A DNA stretch of 64,000 nt from Bacteroides sp. (GTDB lineage: Bacteria > Bacteroidota > Bacteroidia > Bacteroidales > Bacteroidaceae). The notes under the pieces are model-generated. The model had not been told where the DNA came from. It did no database searches and saw nothing but the letters and a program-made list of their open reading frames with translations. Position numbers and translations under genes: made by a program. The DNA is taken from NCBI GenBank assembly GCA_017621035.1, contig JAGATY010000024.1, positions 1 through 64,000 on the forward strand, read 5' to 3'. Position 1 is the stretch's first letter. Every line of letters starts with the position of its first letter. Shown here piece after piece: positions 17,393 through 27,774 of this stretch.

Positions 17393-18946
17393 TTATTCCC
17401 ACTCAATGGTGCTAGGTGGTTTGGAAGAGATGTCGTAAGTGACACGATTCACTCCCTTCACCTTATTTATAATATCATTTGAAACCTGCCCCAAGAAGTC
17501 GTAAGGCAGATGTGCCCAGTCCGCAGTCATGGCATCTGTGCTGGTTACGGCACGCAAGGCAACCGCGCGTTCATAGGTACGCTCGTCGCCCATCACGCCC
17601 ACACTCTGCACCGGCAACAGGATAACGCCTGCCTGCCACACTTTGTCATAGAGCGGTGTCTCCTCTCCATTGAACTCTTTCACCTTCCAGGTGCGGAGCC
17701 CCTGGATAAATATGTCGTCTGCATCTTGCAGAATACGCACCTTTTCACGGGTGATGTCACCCAGAATACGCACTGCCAATCCCGGTCCCGGGAAGGGGTG
17801 ACGGTTTATCAAATGTTCCGGCATACCCAGCTCTCTGCCCACGCGACGAACCTCATCCTTAAAGAGCCACTGCAACGGTTCACACAGCTTCAGATTCATC
17901 TCTTCAGGCAATCCGCCCACGTTGTGATGACTCTTGATGGTTTTACCGGTAATATTCAGGCTCTCAATACGGTCAGGATAGATAGTTCCCTGTGCCAGCC
18001 ACTTCGCATCCGTGATTTTACGCGCCTCGGCATCAAACACTTCCACAAAGTCGCGACCAATGATTTTACGTTTCTGCTCCGGCTCGGTCACGCCCTCCAG
18101 GTCGTGGAAGAACTTCTCACTGGCATCCACGCCAATCACATTCAAGCCCAGACACTCATAGTCGGCCATCACATTCTTGAACTCATTCTTTCGCAACAAA
18201 CCGTGGTCTACAAAGATACAGGTCAGGTTCTTACCAATGGCTCGGTTCAATAATACGGCAGCCACCGATGAATCCACGCCACCACTCAGTCCCAAAATCA
18301 CACGGTCGTTGCCCAGCTGTGCTTTCAGCTCAGCCACTGTGGTATCCACAAACGAGGCGGCACTCCAACTGCGGCTGCAGCCACACACGTCAGACACAAA
18401 ATTTTTCAGCATCAGTGTGCCCTCTTCACTGTGGAACACCTCCGGATGGAACTGTACGCCCCACACCTTTTCACCCTCTGCCTGATAGGCGGCAATCTTC
18501 ACTTTGTCCGTAGAAGCAATAACCTTAAAATTCTCAGGGATGGCGGTAATCGTATCACCATGACTCATCCACACTTGTGTATGCTCCTTGACACCCTTAA
18601 ACAGCACGTTCTCTTTCTCAAACCAAGCAAGATGTGCCCGGCCATACTCACGCGTACCGGCCGGCTCTACCTTTCCGCCGTTGCTGTATGAAATGAACTG
18701 TGCCCCATAGCAAATGCCTAAGATGGGCAAACGGCCACGAATCTCACTCAAGTCAACCTTAAAAGCCTTCTCATCATAAACAGAAAAAGGGCTTCCGGAA
18801 AGTATGACACCTTTCACACTTTCATCACCATGAGGAAACTTGTTATAGGGAACGATTTCGCAATACACATTCAACTCACGCAGACGGCGACCAATCAATT
18901 GGGTAGTCTGTGAGCCGAAATCAAGAATAATAATCTTCTCCTGCAT
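17393..18946 (-). CDS. guaA: GMP synthase (glutamine-hydrolysing)
   Basis: Converts XMP, ATP and glutamine to GMP. The 517 residues contain a complete glutaminase domain with GICYG (Cys79) and QFHPEV, the pyrophosphatase loop [17 protein letters not shown], the [11 protein letters not shown] segment and the dimerisation domain ending PPSTIEWE. The length is standard. It is the first gene of a two-gene unit with the degenerate paralog and has a -7 box at 18980-18987. Confidence 0.97.
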   Translation of the reverse strand: MQEKIIILDFGSQTTQLIGRRLRELNVYCEIVPYNKFPHGDESVKGVILSGSPFSVYDEKAFKVDLSEIRGRLPILGICYGAQFISYSNGGKVEPAGTREYGRAHLAWFEKENVLFKGVKEHTQVWMSHGDTITAIPENFKVIASTDKVKIAAYQAEGEKVWGVQFHPEVFHSEEGTLMLKNFVSDVCGCSRSWSAASFVDTTVAELKAQLGNDRVILGLSGGVDSSVAAVLLNRAIGKNLTCIFVDHGLLRKNEFKNVMADYECLGLNVIGVDASEKFFHDLEGVTEPEQKRKIIGRDFVEVFDAEARKITDAKWLAQGTIYPDRIESLNITGKTIKSHHNVGGLPEEMNLKLCEPLQWLFKDEVRRVGRELGMPEHLINRHPFPGPGLAVRILGDITREKVRILQDADDIFIQGLRTWKVKEFNGEETPLYDKVWQAGVILLPVQSVGVMGDERTYERAVALRAVTSTDAMTADWAHLPYDFLGQVSNDIINKVKGVNRVTYDISSKPPSTIEWE

Positions 18947-18979
18947 ATTATATTTGTAATGGTTTTACAAAACGATGTG

Positions 18980-18987
18980 CAAAAGTA
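18980..18987 (-). promoter_or_regulatory. -7 box of guaA
   Basis: The minus strand reads TACTTTTG, matching TAnnTTTG, 34 bp upstream of the guaA ATG. Confidence 0.6.
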
Positions 18988-19053
18988 GAAAAAATGCAGA
19001 AAATACTGCTTTCCTATCACAATATTCTTTCAACAGAGTGGAAAAATAAGGCT

Positions 19054-19195
19054 ATCTTCCCCCTACCCTCTCCCTTATCCATTAGATATTGCTTCGATAT
19101 TTCTTCGATATCTACTTGAAAAACCAGTACTTTACCGAATAAATATCGAAGCAATACCATATGTATAAACTAAAGATAACGGAGAGGGTTCGGGG
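19054..19195. repeat. Nested long inverted repeat, MITE- or hairpin-like
   Basis: The inner arms TATTGCTTCGATATTT (19087-19102) and its exact inverse (19141-19156) are 16 bp. Outside them, CCCTACCCTCTCCCTTATC and GATAACGGAGAGGGTTCGGG form imperfect outer arms. The left arm also holds CTTCGATAT twice, 11 bp apart. The whole 140-bp unit could fold into one long hairpin. It fills much of the 406-bp gap between guaA and the C10 peptidase gene, which are divergent. No ORF is seen in it. Confidence 0.65.
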
Positions 19196-19278
19196 ATGAA
19201 ATAAAGAGACTGCGAATTGGGAAATGAGTTAAAAAGTATAAGTGAAAAAGTTTTTTTCATCCCGAAACGCAATTTTTA

Positions 19279-19308
19279 TTGCATAATCCGGTAGAAGTTA
19301 TAACTTTG
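19279..19308 (+). promoter_or_regulatory. Promoter of C10 protease-serpin unit
   Basis: TTG (19279-19281), a 19-bp spacer and TAACTTTG (19301-19308) match the Bacteroidetes promoter. The ATG at 19353 lies 44 bp beyond the -7 box. Confidence 0.75.
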
Positions 19309-19352
19309 CAGGCAAAATATTATTCGATTATTAACTTTTAATTTTCTAGATT

Positions 19353-20639
19353 ATGAGAACCAAACTATTTTTAATCACATTGACTTCATTATGTATGACT
19401 GCTTGCAGCAATGTAGAAGAGCCTTTGGCTAGTTTAGAAAACAAGCACAAAATTCAAATAGTAAGCCGTAATAAACGTTCTCTAGAGGAAGCAACTATTG
19501 TAGCCCAAAAGGCTATTAGCATGTTAGGGAAAGCACAGACACGTGCTGTAAACAGAAGCATAGACTTATCAAACAACCGCTATATAGTTAGCAATACTAC
19601 TACACGTAATGGTGAAACAGATACACTTATGTATGTATTCAATTATACAGATGAACAAGGATATGCTATTGTTTCAGCCAATCCTGAAACAGAAGCACTT
19701 ATTGCCGTAACCGAGTTAGGAACTTATACCGAAGAAAGCGAGAAAGGAAACACAGGCCTAGCACTTTACATGGATATGGCAAGGAGTTACACTGCCATGC
19801 CTCTTGGAGAACCGATTTCCGGAGGGATAGGTGATGTTATTACAGAAAATAAAAATGAAATCATATATGACACAATCACACATGGCCCGTATATTGAAGT
19901 ACAATGGGGACAATATACACCTTATAATAGCACTTGCCCTTTAGACGGTGATGTAAGATGTCCCACAGGATGTGTAGCAACTGCTTTAGCTCAAATTTTA
20001 AGCTACTATGAATTCCCAACCAAAATGTTTGATGAAGTCAGCGGAGGTTATTTTTACCCTGGCTGGGCAGATTTAAAGAAGCACAAGAATGTTTTAAGCA
20101 ATGATACATGTAACAGTAATAGACATGCAACCTTAGCTAGAGTATTCAGAAGTATTGGCGAAAGCACATTTATGAATTATTCAGCCAACGGAAGCGGAAC
20201 TAGTATTGATTGGGTTGTCTATTACCTTACAAATCTTCAGATTTTAGTTAGTGGTCCTAGTGCATTTGACCAAGATGTAATAAACGATGAAATTCTTGCA
20301 GATAGAGTAGTTTACATTAGGGGTTCCAATAGTAAGGGGGAAGGACATGCATGGGTAATAGATGGTACTATGGATGCAATAAATACTTGTAATGACTATG
20401 TTCGCCCACAAGGGCAATTAAATTGGACACTACTAAGTAGTGTAACAAGTCACACATATTATAATCATTTCAATTGGGGATATGATGGCTATAGCAATGG
20501 GTATTTTCTCTCAAAAGTCTTCGATTTAAGTAACTATGGTCTTTTAGATGAAGGCGTTTATTCTACAACCGGAGATTTCTCGAACAGCATTAAAATTATT
20601 ACTAATTTAGAAATGCCATTACTATGGGGAGAAATATAA
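19353..20639 (+). CDS. C10 family cysteine peptidase (streptopain-like), lipoprotein
   Basis: A 428-residue secreted papain-fold protease. A lipoprotein signal ends at MTAC (Cys18). A Spi/C10 pro-domain (about 30-170, with GYAIVSANPETEALIAV) is followed by the catalytic domain. The nucleophile is Cys207 in CPTGCVATA, the histidine His332 in GEGHAWVIDG, and HFNWGYDG resembles the conserved HxNWGW motif near the C-terminus. Relatives are streptococcal SpeB, Prevotella interpain and the Bacteroides fragilis Bfp enzymes. The gene is visibly more AT-rich than its neighbours, hinting at transfer. A serpin gene follows 59 bp downstream in place of the Spi-like inhibitor genes often found beside Bacteroides C10 proteases. 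Confidence 0.9.
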   Translation: MRTKLFLITLTSLCMTACSNVEEPLASLENKHKIQIVSRNKRSLEEATIVAQKAISMLGKAQTRAVNRSIDLSNNRYIVSNTTTRNGETDTLMYVFNYTDEQGYAIVSANPETEALIAVTELGTYTEESEKGNTGLALYMDMARSYTAMPLGEPISGGIGDVITENKNEIIYDTITHGPYIEVQWGQYTPYNSTCPLDGDVRCPTGCVATALAQILSYYEFPTKMFDEVSGGYFYPGWADLKKHKNVLSNDTCNSNRHATLARVFRSIGESTFMNYSANGSGTSIDWVVYYLTNLQILVSGPSAFDQDVINDEILADRVVYIRGSNSKGEGHAWVIDGTMDAINTCNDYVRPQGQLNWTLLSSVTSHTYYNHFNWGYDGYSNGYFLSKVFDLSNYGLLDEGVYSTTGDFSNSIKIITNLEMPLLWGEI

Positions 20640-20698
20640 ATCACTTACAAACAGAAACAACAACTTTCTAGGAACAAATAGATTAAACACTGATAATT

Positions 20699-21928
20699 AT
20701 GAAAAAAAATATATTAGAATCCTACTCTACTATATTACTTCTCGCCTGCTTGCTTTTAACCGCTTGCGAGGAAGAGGAAAAGTTGCAGGCTAGAAAAGAC
20801 ATCCCGCTAACCCGCACTGAACTTAACATGGTGGAGGCGAACAATGAGTTCACGTTTAGCTTGTTCAATAACTTGGTGGAAATTTCGCAGGGAAGCAATC
20901 TGATGATTTCTCCTTTCAGCCTGAGTGAAGTGTTAGGCATGTTGGCCAATGGTGCTGCTGGTGAGACGAAAGAGGAAATAATAAAAGCATTAGGCTTTGA
21001 AAATTATTCCATAGAAGAGGTCAATACCTACTATAAAACATTGCGGAAAGGATTGTTGGAAGTAGACAACAGCACCCAATTATCGTTGGCTAATTCTGTA
21101 TGGATTGAGGAGAATTTCAGTATTGAAACTGCATTTAAGAAAACACTGGAGAGTGAATATAAAGCCAGTGTGAATGTATTGCCGTTTAATAACAGTATGG
21201 TTGAGAAGGTGAACTCCTGGTGCCACCATCAAACCAATGGGAGGATTACTCAATTCCTTACCGAGACACCTAGAGAGGAACTACTGTTATTGAATGCTCT
21301 CTATTTCAAGGGACAATGGAAGGAAAAGTTTGACCCAAAGGAGACCAAAGAGAAAATCTTCTTCAAAGAAGCTGGTACCACAAGGAGTCATTACATGTGC
21401 CAGGATTTGAAGGCGCTCTGCTACTCAGTGGAGGAGGAGAATTTCAAACTACTACAATTACCCTATGGGAACCAAGCATTTAACATGACCATTGCACTAC
21501 CCGATAAAGAGATAAGTGTTGACGAACTTGTTGAGAGCCTGAGTGCTGAAAAGTGGGCATCGTGCATACAGCAGATGAAGAATTACAATGTACACGTAGA
21601 GCTACCTCTATTCACTGCTGAATTTGAGTACACCGACAAACTGAAAAGTGCGTTACAAAAGATGGGGGTCAGCACCCTGTTTGAATCTGCTAATCTTTCC
21701 GGAATCAGCAGTAAGAAAGGACTCAACATCAGCGGTTTCAAACAGAAAACTTATATAGAGGTAACAGAAGAGGGAACAACGGCTGCAGCAGTCAGCGGAA
21801 ACGGAATGGATATGTCACCCAGTTCTTTAGCGGCTCAGGAGTTTATTGTTAACCGTCCATTTGTATATGTTATTCAGGAGATAAGTACCGGAGCTATTCT
21901 TTTTATCGGGAAAGTAATGGAACCGTAA
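20699..21928 (+). CDS. Serpin family protease inhibitor, lipoprotein
   Basis: A 409-residue suicide protease inhibitor. A lipoprotein signal ends at LTAC (Cys23) followed by EEEEK, an acidic stretch of the kind that directs Bacteroidetes lipoproteins to the surface (inference). The serpin fold is complete: NLMISPFSLSEVLGMLANGA, NALYFKGQWKEKF, and the C-terminal FVNRPF-like VNRPFVYVI. The reactive loop has an intact hinge EEGTTAAAVSG (near residue 357), so it should be inhibitory. The scissile bond is probably within GMDMSPSSL; small or Met/Ser P1 choices suit elastase-, subtilisin- or papain-type targets. It follows the C10 protease gene and is likely cotranscribed with it. Tannerella miropin is a comparable bacterial lipoprotein serpin. 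Confidence 0.92.
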   Translation: MKKNILESYSTILLLACLLLTACEEEEKLQARKDIPLTRTELNMVEANNEFTFSLFNNLVEISQGSNLMISPFSLSEVLGMLANGAAGETKEEIIKALGFENYSIEEVNTYYKTLRKGLLEVDNSTQLSLANSVWIEENFSIETAFKKTLESEYKASVNVLPFNNSMVEKVNSWCHHQTNGRITQFLTETPREELLLLNALYFKGQWKEKFDPKETKEKIFFKEAGTTRSHYMCQDLKALCYSVEEENFKLLQLPYGNQAFNMTIALPDKEISVDELVESLSAEKWASCIQQMKNYNVHVELPLFTAEFEYTDKLKSALQKMGVSTLFESANLSGISSKKGLNISGFKQKTYIEVTEEGTTAAAVSGNGMDMSPSSLAAQEFIVNRPFVYVIQEISTGAILFIGKVMEP

Positions 21929-21992
21929 CAGTCAATTAAAACCTCCGTTTCTGCCCTTGCCGGCCTGTCTGTTTGCGAAAATAGAGAATAGA

Positions 21993-22024
21993 TTTGGAAG
22001 TTAGGCTGATTTACAATACTTTTG
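21993..22024 (+). promoter_or_regulatory. Promoter of the EF-hand-like membrane protein gene
   Basis: TTTG (21993-21996), a 20-bp spacer and TACTTTTG (22017-22024) match the consensus well. This places the real start at ATG 22048, since the longer frame begins inside the -33 box. Confidence 0.8.
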
Positions 22025-22047
22025 CAAGCTATAAAACATTAACTACA

Positions 22048-24303
22048 ATGGCAAGCAAAAAGAAATATCAATGGAACTTCGCAAACATTGGGGGTTCTAC
22101 ACGTGTGAAGATTACCTCCGGTGAGGACATTGCACATTTGGGAGAATTAGACCCGAAGATGTGGACAGTACTTTCGTGCCCATCCACCGGTCTTGAGATT
22201 GACAACAAGAGTCTTCAGTACATCGACAGTGACAAGGATGGCATCATCCGTGTGAATGACATCGTGGCTACCGCCAACTGGATGGCTGCCTCGGTAAAGA
22301 ACAACGACCTGTTGCTGGCTGAGAAAGACAACATAGACATTGAGTGCTTCAACCAAGAGAGCGAGAGTGGCAAGAAACTACACAACTCTGCCAAGCAGAT
22401 TTTGAAGAATCTAGGGAAAGAGGGCACGGTGATTACACTGGCCGATACTTGCGACATGGCGGCTATCTTTGCCCAGACACGCTTTAATGGCGATGGCATC
22501 ATTACCGAGATATCAACTGACGATGCTGACGAAAAGGCAGCCATCACAGCAGCCATCGCCACTTTCAGCGGAGTGGCAGACCGCAGTGGCGCTACCGGCA
22601 TCAATGCAGAGATTATTGAGAAGTTCTATACAGCATTGGCTGACTACAATGCTTGGCAAGAGGCTCGGGTGGAGGCTCCCTTCGGTACCGACACCGACAA
22701 GGCCATTGAGGTTTACAATGCGCTGGACAGCAAGGTGAAGGACTATTTTCTCCGCAATCGTCTGGCAGGCTTCTCCCCCGAAAGTACCGGCACGCTGGAT
22801 GTGCAGACCTCACGCATTGAAAGCATCAGCGCAGACAATCTTACCGGTAAGACCGACGAGATAGCCTCATTCCCCATTGCCCGCATCACCGGTAAGGCCA
22901 CGTTAGAACTGAATGCTTCCATCAATCCGGCATGGGCAGATAAGTTCCATACCTTGATTAGCATCATCCAACCTCAGAAAGAGTTCCTGGAAGAGAGCGA
23001 CTGGGCAGAAATCGGAAGCAAGTTTACAGCTTACACAGCCTGGAAGAGCAGTCCAAAGGGTCTAGAGGTAGAAAAACTCGGGTTGGAGAGCGTTAAGAAG
23101 TTGTTGCAGGACGACAAGAAACAGGCACTGCTGGAACTGGTAGCCAAAGACAGTGCGCTGGCAGAGGATTTTAACAACATTGAGGTAGTAAACAAATTCT
23201 TACATATCTACAGAGACTTCTATCGTCTGCTGCGCAACTTTGTCACTTTCGAGGACTTCTATAAGAAGGATAAGAAAATTACCGCCATGTTCCAGAGCGG
23301 TCGACTGATTATTGACCAGCGGGAGTGCCGTCTGTGCATGAATGTAACCGATATGGCCAAGCACAACAGTTCAGCAGCATCCAGCGGCATCTACCTGGTG
23401 TATTGCGACTGTACCAACAAAATTTTAGCCAAGAAGCAACAGATTGTGGCTGCCGTTACGGTGGGGAATATCGGTGACCTGATTGTGGGCAAGAATGCCA
23501 TTTATTACGACAACTCTGGTATGATATGGGATGCAGTGATTACCAAAATCATAGATAACCCCATCAGCATTTCACAAGCCTTCTGGTCTCCATACCGCAG
23601 AACAGCTGTAGCCATTGAGAAACTCATCAATAAGAATGCAGCCGATAAAGACGCAGCGTTGATGAAAGATGTGGATAAGAAAATCAGTGCCGCACCGGCA
23701 GCTACCGCACCCACCGATGAGAAGAAGGCGGCACAACCTTTCGACATTGGCAAGTTTGCCGGTATCTTTGCTGCCATAGGTATGGCTGTCGGCATGATTG
23801 CTACCGCTTTGAGCGACTTGGCCACCGGTCTGTTCACCCTTACCTGGTGGCAGTTCCTCATGGTATTTGTCGGCATCATTCTGTTGGTATCAGGTCCTTC
23901 CATGGTCATGGCCTGGTTAAAATTGCGTCGTCGCAACATTGCCCCGCTGCTCAATGCCAACGGATGGGCCATCAACGCCTCCTCCAGAATCAGCATTCCG
24001 TTTGGTGAGACACTGACAGACACGGCTCAATTCCCCAAACTGAAACTCAAAGACCCGTATGCAAAGAAAGGTTTGGCTCCCTGGAAAAAGTGGTGCCTCT
24101 CTATAGCCACGCTGGTTGTGATTGGTCTCATACTCTGGCTGGTCAATCTGTTATCATGGGCAGGGATGCCTTCTCCCTTAAACTGTTTCCAGAAAGAGAC
24201 GGTAGAAGTGGTTGAAACGGTGGCAGCCACAGAAGAGACAACACCGGAAGCAACTGCACCGGCAGAAGAGGTTGCACAAGAAGCGGCTGTACCGGCAGAA
24301 TAG
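22048..24303 (+). CDS. Large membrane protein with EF-hand-like loop, function unknown
   Basis: A 751-residue protein of a type I know only as hypothetical in Bacteroidales. Residues 1-560 look soluble. They include an EF-hand-like calcium loop DSDKDGIIRVND (60-71) and a weaker NGDGIITE near 145. Hydrophobic segments lie at about 569-594, 597-625 and 681-703, followed by a 45-residue acidic Ala/Glu/Thr tail. There is no signal peptide, so the large N-terminal part is probably cytoplasmic. It is monocistronic with a strong promoter. No function is claimed. Calcium binding at the loop is plausible but untested. Confidence 0.75.
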   Translation: MASKKKYQWNFANIGGSTRVKITSGEDIAHLGELDPKMWTVLSCPSTGLEIDNKSLQYIDSDKDGIIRVNDIVATANWMAASVKNNDLLLAEKDNIDIECFNQESESGKKLHNSAKQILKNLGKEGTVITLADTCDMAAIFAQTRFNGDGIITEISTDDADEKAAITAAIATFSGVADRSGATGINAEIIEKFYTALADYNAWQEARVEAPFGTDTDKAIEVYNALDSKVKDYFLRNRLAGFSPESTGTLDVQTSRIESISADNLTGKTDEIASFPIARITGKATLELNASINPAWADKFHTLISIIQPQKEFLEESDWAEIGSKFTAYTAWKSSPKGLEVEKLGLESVKKLLQDDKKQALLELVAKDSALAEDFNNIEVVNKFLHIYRDFYRLLRNFVTFEDFYKKDKKITAMFQSGRLIIDQRECRLCMNVTDMAKHNSSAASSGIYLVYCDCTNKILAKKQQIVAAVTVGNIGDLIVGKNAIYYDNSGMIWDAVITKIIDNPISISQAFWSPYRRTAVAIEKLINKNAADKDAALMKDVDKKISAAPAATAPTDEKKAAQPFDIGKFAGIFAAIGMAVGMIATALSDLATGLFTLTWWQFLMVFVGIILLVSGPSMVMAWLKLRRRNIAPLLNANGWAINASSRISIPFGETLTDTAQFPKLKLKDPYAKKGLAPWKKWCLSIATLVVIGLILWLVNLLSWAGMPSPLNCFQKETVEVVETVAATEETTPEATAPAEEVAQEAAVPAE

Positions 24304-24400
24304 AAACATCCGATAGGATATTTTCTTGCGAAAATGTACTTTTTCCCACCTTTTCAATTATTTAATTTCTTTTTTGAGTGTGTATATAAAAACATTTTCG

Positions 24401-24408
24401 TAATTTTG
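24401..24408 (+). promoter_or_regulatory. -7 box of gapA
   Basis: TAATTTTG matches TAnnTTTG. The leader to the ATG at 24499 is about 85 nt, longer than for most genes here. TTTTTG upstream (24371-24376) is a possible -33 element, but its 24-bp spacing is long. Confidence 0.6.
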
Positions 24409-24492
24409 CGCCGCATTCTGAAGAGAGAGCTAACCTCTCTGCCCAAGAGTGAGATATAAAAGAAAGCATTATATAAACATTTTAAAGTTTAA

Positions 24493-25509
<1,017 letters not shown>

Positions 25510-25532
25510 TTTTCAGTTAGAAAATAATAAAA

Positions 25533-25568
25533 AATAGGCGGCTTCTATAGAAGTCGCCTATTTTTTTT
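25533..25568 (+). terminator. gapA terminator
   Basis: AATAGGCGGCTTC and GAAGTCGCCTATT form a 13-bp stem with one mismatch around a 4-nt TATA loop, followed by eight T. Confidence 0.92.
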
Positions 25569-25677
25569 GCACTTTTGCAGATGGTTTCTGAGTTACCTCC
25601 GGTTCTACACGTTTAAAAGTAGTTAGGCGAAGAGACGACGCAGACAGAATGATTATTTATACAGAAACATTATTGGT

Positions 25678-27774
25678 ATGATAAGAGTTACACTAACACT
25701 AATTTTGCTCAGCATGATGAACATGATTCAGGCACAGAATCCATTTATGGAAGCCTACAACACCCCACACGGTACTGCTCCTTTCGACAAGATAAAGACA
25801 GAGCATTTTGAACCCGCCATTCGCGAGGGCATGAAACGACAGAATGACGAGATAGATGCCATCATCAAGAATCCGGAAGCCCCCACTTTCAACAACACCA
25901 TAGTTCCGTATGAGAAATCAGGCGAACTGCTTAGTCGCGCCAGCACCGTGTTTGGCAATCTGATGAGTGCCGAGACCAACGACGAGCTGCAAGCACTGGC
26001 CAAAGTGTTGATGCCGTTACTGAGTGAGCACGGTAATAACATCGGCTTGAACGAGGAGTTGTTTGCACGCATCAAAGCTGTGTATGACAATCAGGAGCAG
26101 GAGAACCTGACACCCGAGCAGAAGATGCTGTTGGAGAAGACTTATAAGGGATTCACCCGCAACGGTGCCAACCTCTCTGACGAGGCCAAGAAAGAGTATC
26201 GTGCACTGAGTCAGAAACGCAGCATGCTTACCCTCCAGTTCAATGAAAACAACCTCAAAGAGACCAACAGCTATCAGCTGGTAGTGACCGACAAAAAACG
26301 ACTGGCCGGACTGCCGGAGAGTGCTATTGAGGCAGCTGCCGAAACTGCTAAGGAGAAGGGAGTGAAAGGTTGGGTATTCACACTACACGCTCCCAGCTAT
26401 GTTCCCTTTATGACATACGTCAAGGACCGCGACCTGCGTTGCCAACTCTACATGGCTTACAACACCAAATGCACACACGACAATGAGTACAACAACCTGG
26501 ACATCGTAAAAGATTTGGTTGATACCCGCATGGCTACCGCTCAGCTTTTGGGCTATAAAAACTATGCAGAATACAGCTTGGAGAGACGTATGGCACAAAA
26601 CAGCGATGCCGTTTACAACCTGCTGAACCAACTGTTGGATGCCTATACCCCCGTTGCACAGAAAGAGTTTGCCGAAGTAGAGGCACTGGCCAAGAGTAAA
26701 GAGGGAGAGGGCTTTGTCCTGATGCCGTGGGACTGGAGCTACTACTCACAGCAACTGAAAGACAAGAAATACAGCATCGACGATGAACTTCTCCGCCCCT
26801 ATTTTGAACTCAGCAAGGTGAAAGAGGGCGTATTCGGACTGGCCACCAAACTGTATGGCATCACCTTCAAAAAGAACAATGAGATTCCTGTATATCACCC
26901 AGATGTAGACGCTTACGAGGTGATGGATAAAGACGGCCAATTCCTCGCCGTGCTCTATACCGACTTCCACCCGCGTGCCGGCAAGCGTTCAGGTGCCTGG
27001 ATGACCAGTTATAAGGGACAATGGATTGACCCTGAAACCGGTGAGAACAGTCGTCCGCACGTGTCACTGGTCATGAACTTCACCAAGCCCACCAAAGGCA
27101 AGCCGGCTTTGCTGACGTTTGATGAGGTAGAGACTTTCTTACACGAGTTCGGCCACGGACTGCACGGAATGTTTGCCAACACCACTTACGAGAGCCTCAG
27201 CGGTACAAGCGTCTACTGGGACTTTGTAGAGCTCCCCTCACAAATCATGGAGAACTTCGCCACCGAAAAAGAGTTCCTCCACACCTTTGCCCGCCACTAT
27301 CAGACCGGTGAGTTGATTCCCGACGAACTTGTACAGCGTATCATAGACTCCTCTAACTTCAATGCAGCCTACGCCTGCTTGCGCCAAGTAAGTTTCGGTC
27401 TGTTGGACATGGCGTGGTACACCCGCACCGAACCGTTCCAGGGCGATGTAAGAATCTACGAGAAAGAGGCTTGGAAGCGGGCACAAATTCTTCCCCAACT
27501 GAAAGAAACCTGTATGAGTACCCAGTTCTCACACATCTTCTCCGGAGGATATGCAGCCGGTTATTACAGCTACAAGTGGGCTGAAGTGCTGGATGCAGAT
27601 GCTTTCTCCCTGTTCAAGGAAAAGGGTATCTTCAATCCGGAAGTGGCAACATCATTCCGCGAGAACATCCTCTCTAAGGGCGGTACTGTAGCACCGATGG
27701 AGCTTTACAAGCGTTTCCGCGGACAAGAACCTACTATCGACGCATTACTAATCAGAAACGGTATCAAGAAATGA
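25678..27774 (+). CDS. dcp: M3 family peptidyl-dipeptidase Dcp
   Basis: Removes dipeptides from peptide C-termini using zinc. The 698-residue protein begins with a hydrophobic signal peptide ending near MIQAQ (residue 21), so it is periplasmic. The zinc motif HEFGH starts at His489, and the Dcp-type helical N-terminal domain (NTPHGTAPFDKIKTEHFEPA) is intact. The stop codon overlaps the start of the next lipoprotein gene (ATGA). Confidence 0.93.
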   Translation: MIRVTLTLILLSMMNMIQAQNPFMEAYNTPHGTAPFDKIKTEHFEPAIREGMKRQNDEIDAIIKNPEAPTFNNTIVPYEKSGELLSRASTVFGNLMSAETNDELQALAKVLMPLLSEHGNNIGLNEELFARIKAVYDNQEQENLTPEQKMLLEKTYKGFTRNGANLSDEAKKEYRALSQKRSMLTLQFNENNLKETNSYQLVVTDKKRLAGLPESAIEAAAETAKEKGVKGWVFTLHAPSYVPFMTYVKDRDLRCQLYMAYNTKCTHDNEYNNLDIVKDLVDTRMATAQLLGYKNYAEYSLERRMAQNSDAVYNLLNQLLDAYTPVAQKEFAEVEALAKSKEGEGFVLMPWDWSYYSQQLKDKKYSIDDELLRPYFELSKVKEGVFGLATKLYGITFKKNNEIPVYHPDVDAYEVMDKDGQFLAVLYTDFHPRAGKRSGAWMTSYKGQWIDPETGENSRPHVSLVMNFTKPTKGKPALLTFDEVETFLHEFGHGLHGMFANTTYESLSGTSVYWDFVELPSQIMENFATEKEFLHTFARHYQTGELIPDELVQRIIDSSNFNAAYACLRQVSFGLLDMAWYTRTEPFQGDVRIYEKEAWKRAQILPQLKETCMSTQFSHIFSGGYAAGYYSYKWAEVLDADAFSLFKEKGIFNPEVATSFRENILSKGGTVAPMELYKRFRGQEPTIDALLIRNGIKK

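Noticed and set aside
17510..18253. 247-codon open frame antisense to guaA
   Set aside because: It lies fully inside guaA, is His/Gln-rich, and has no recognisable domain.
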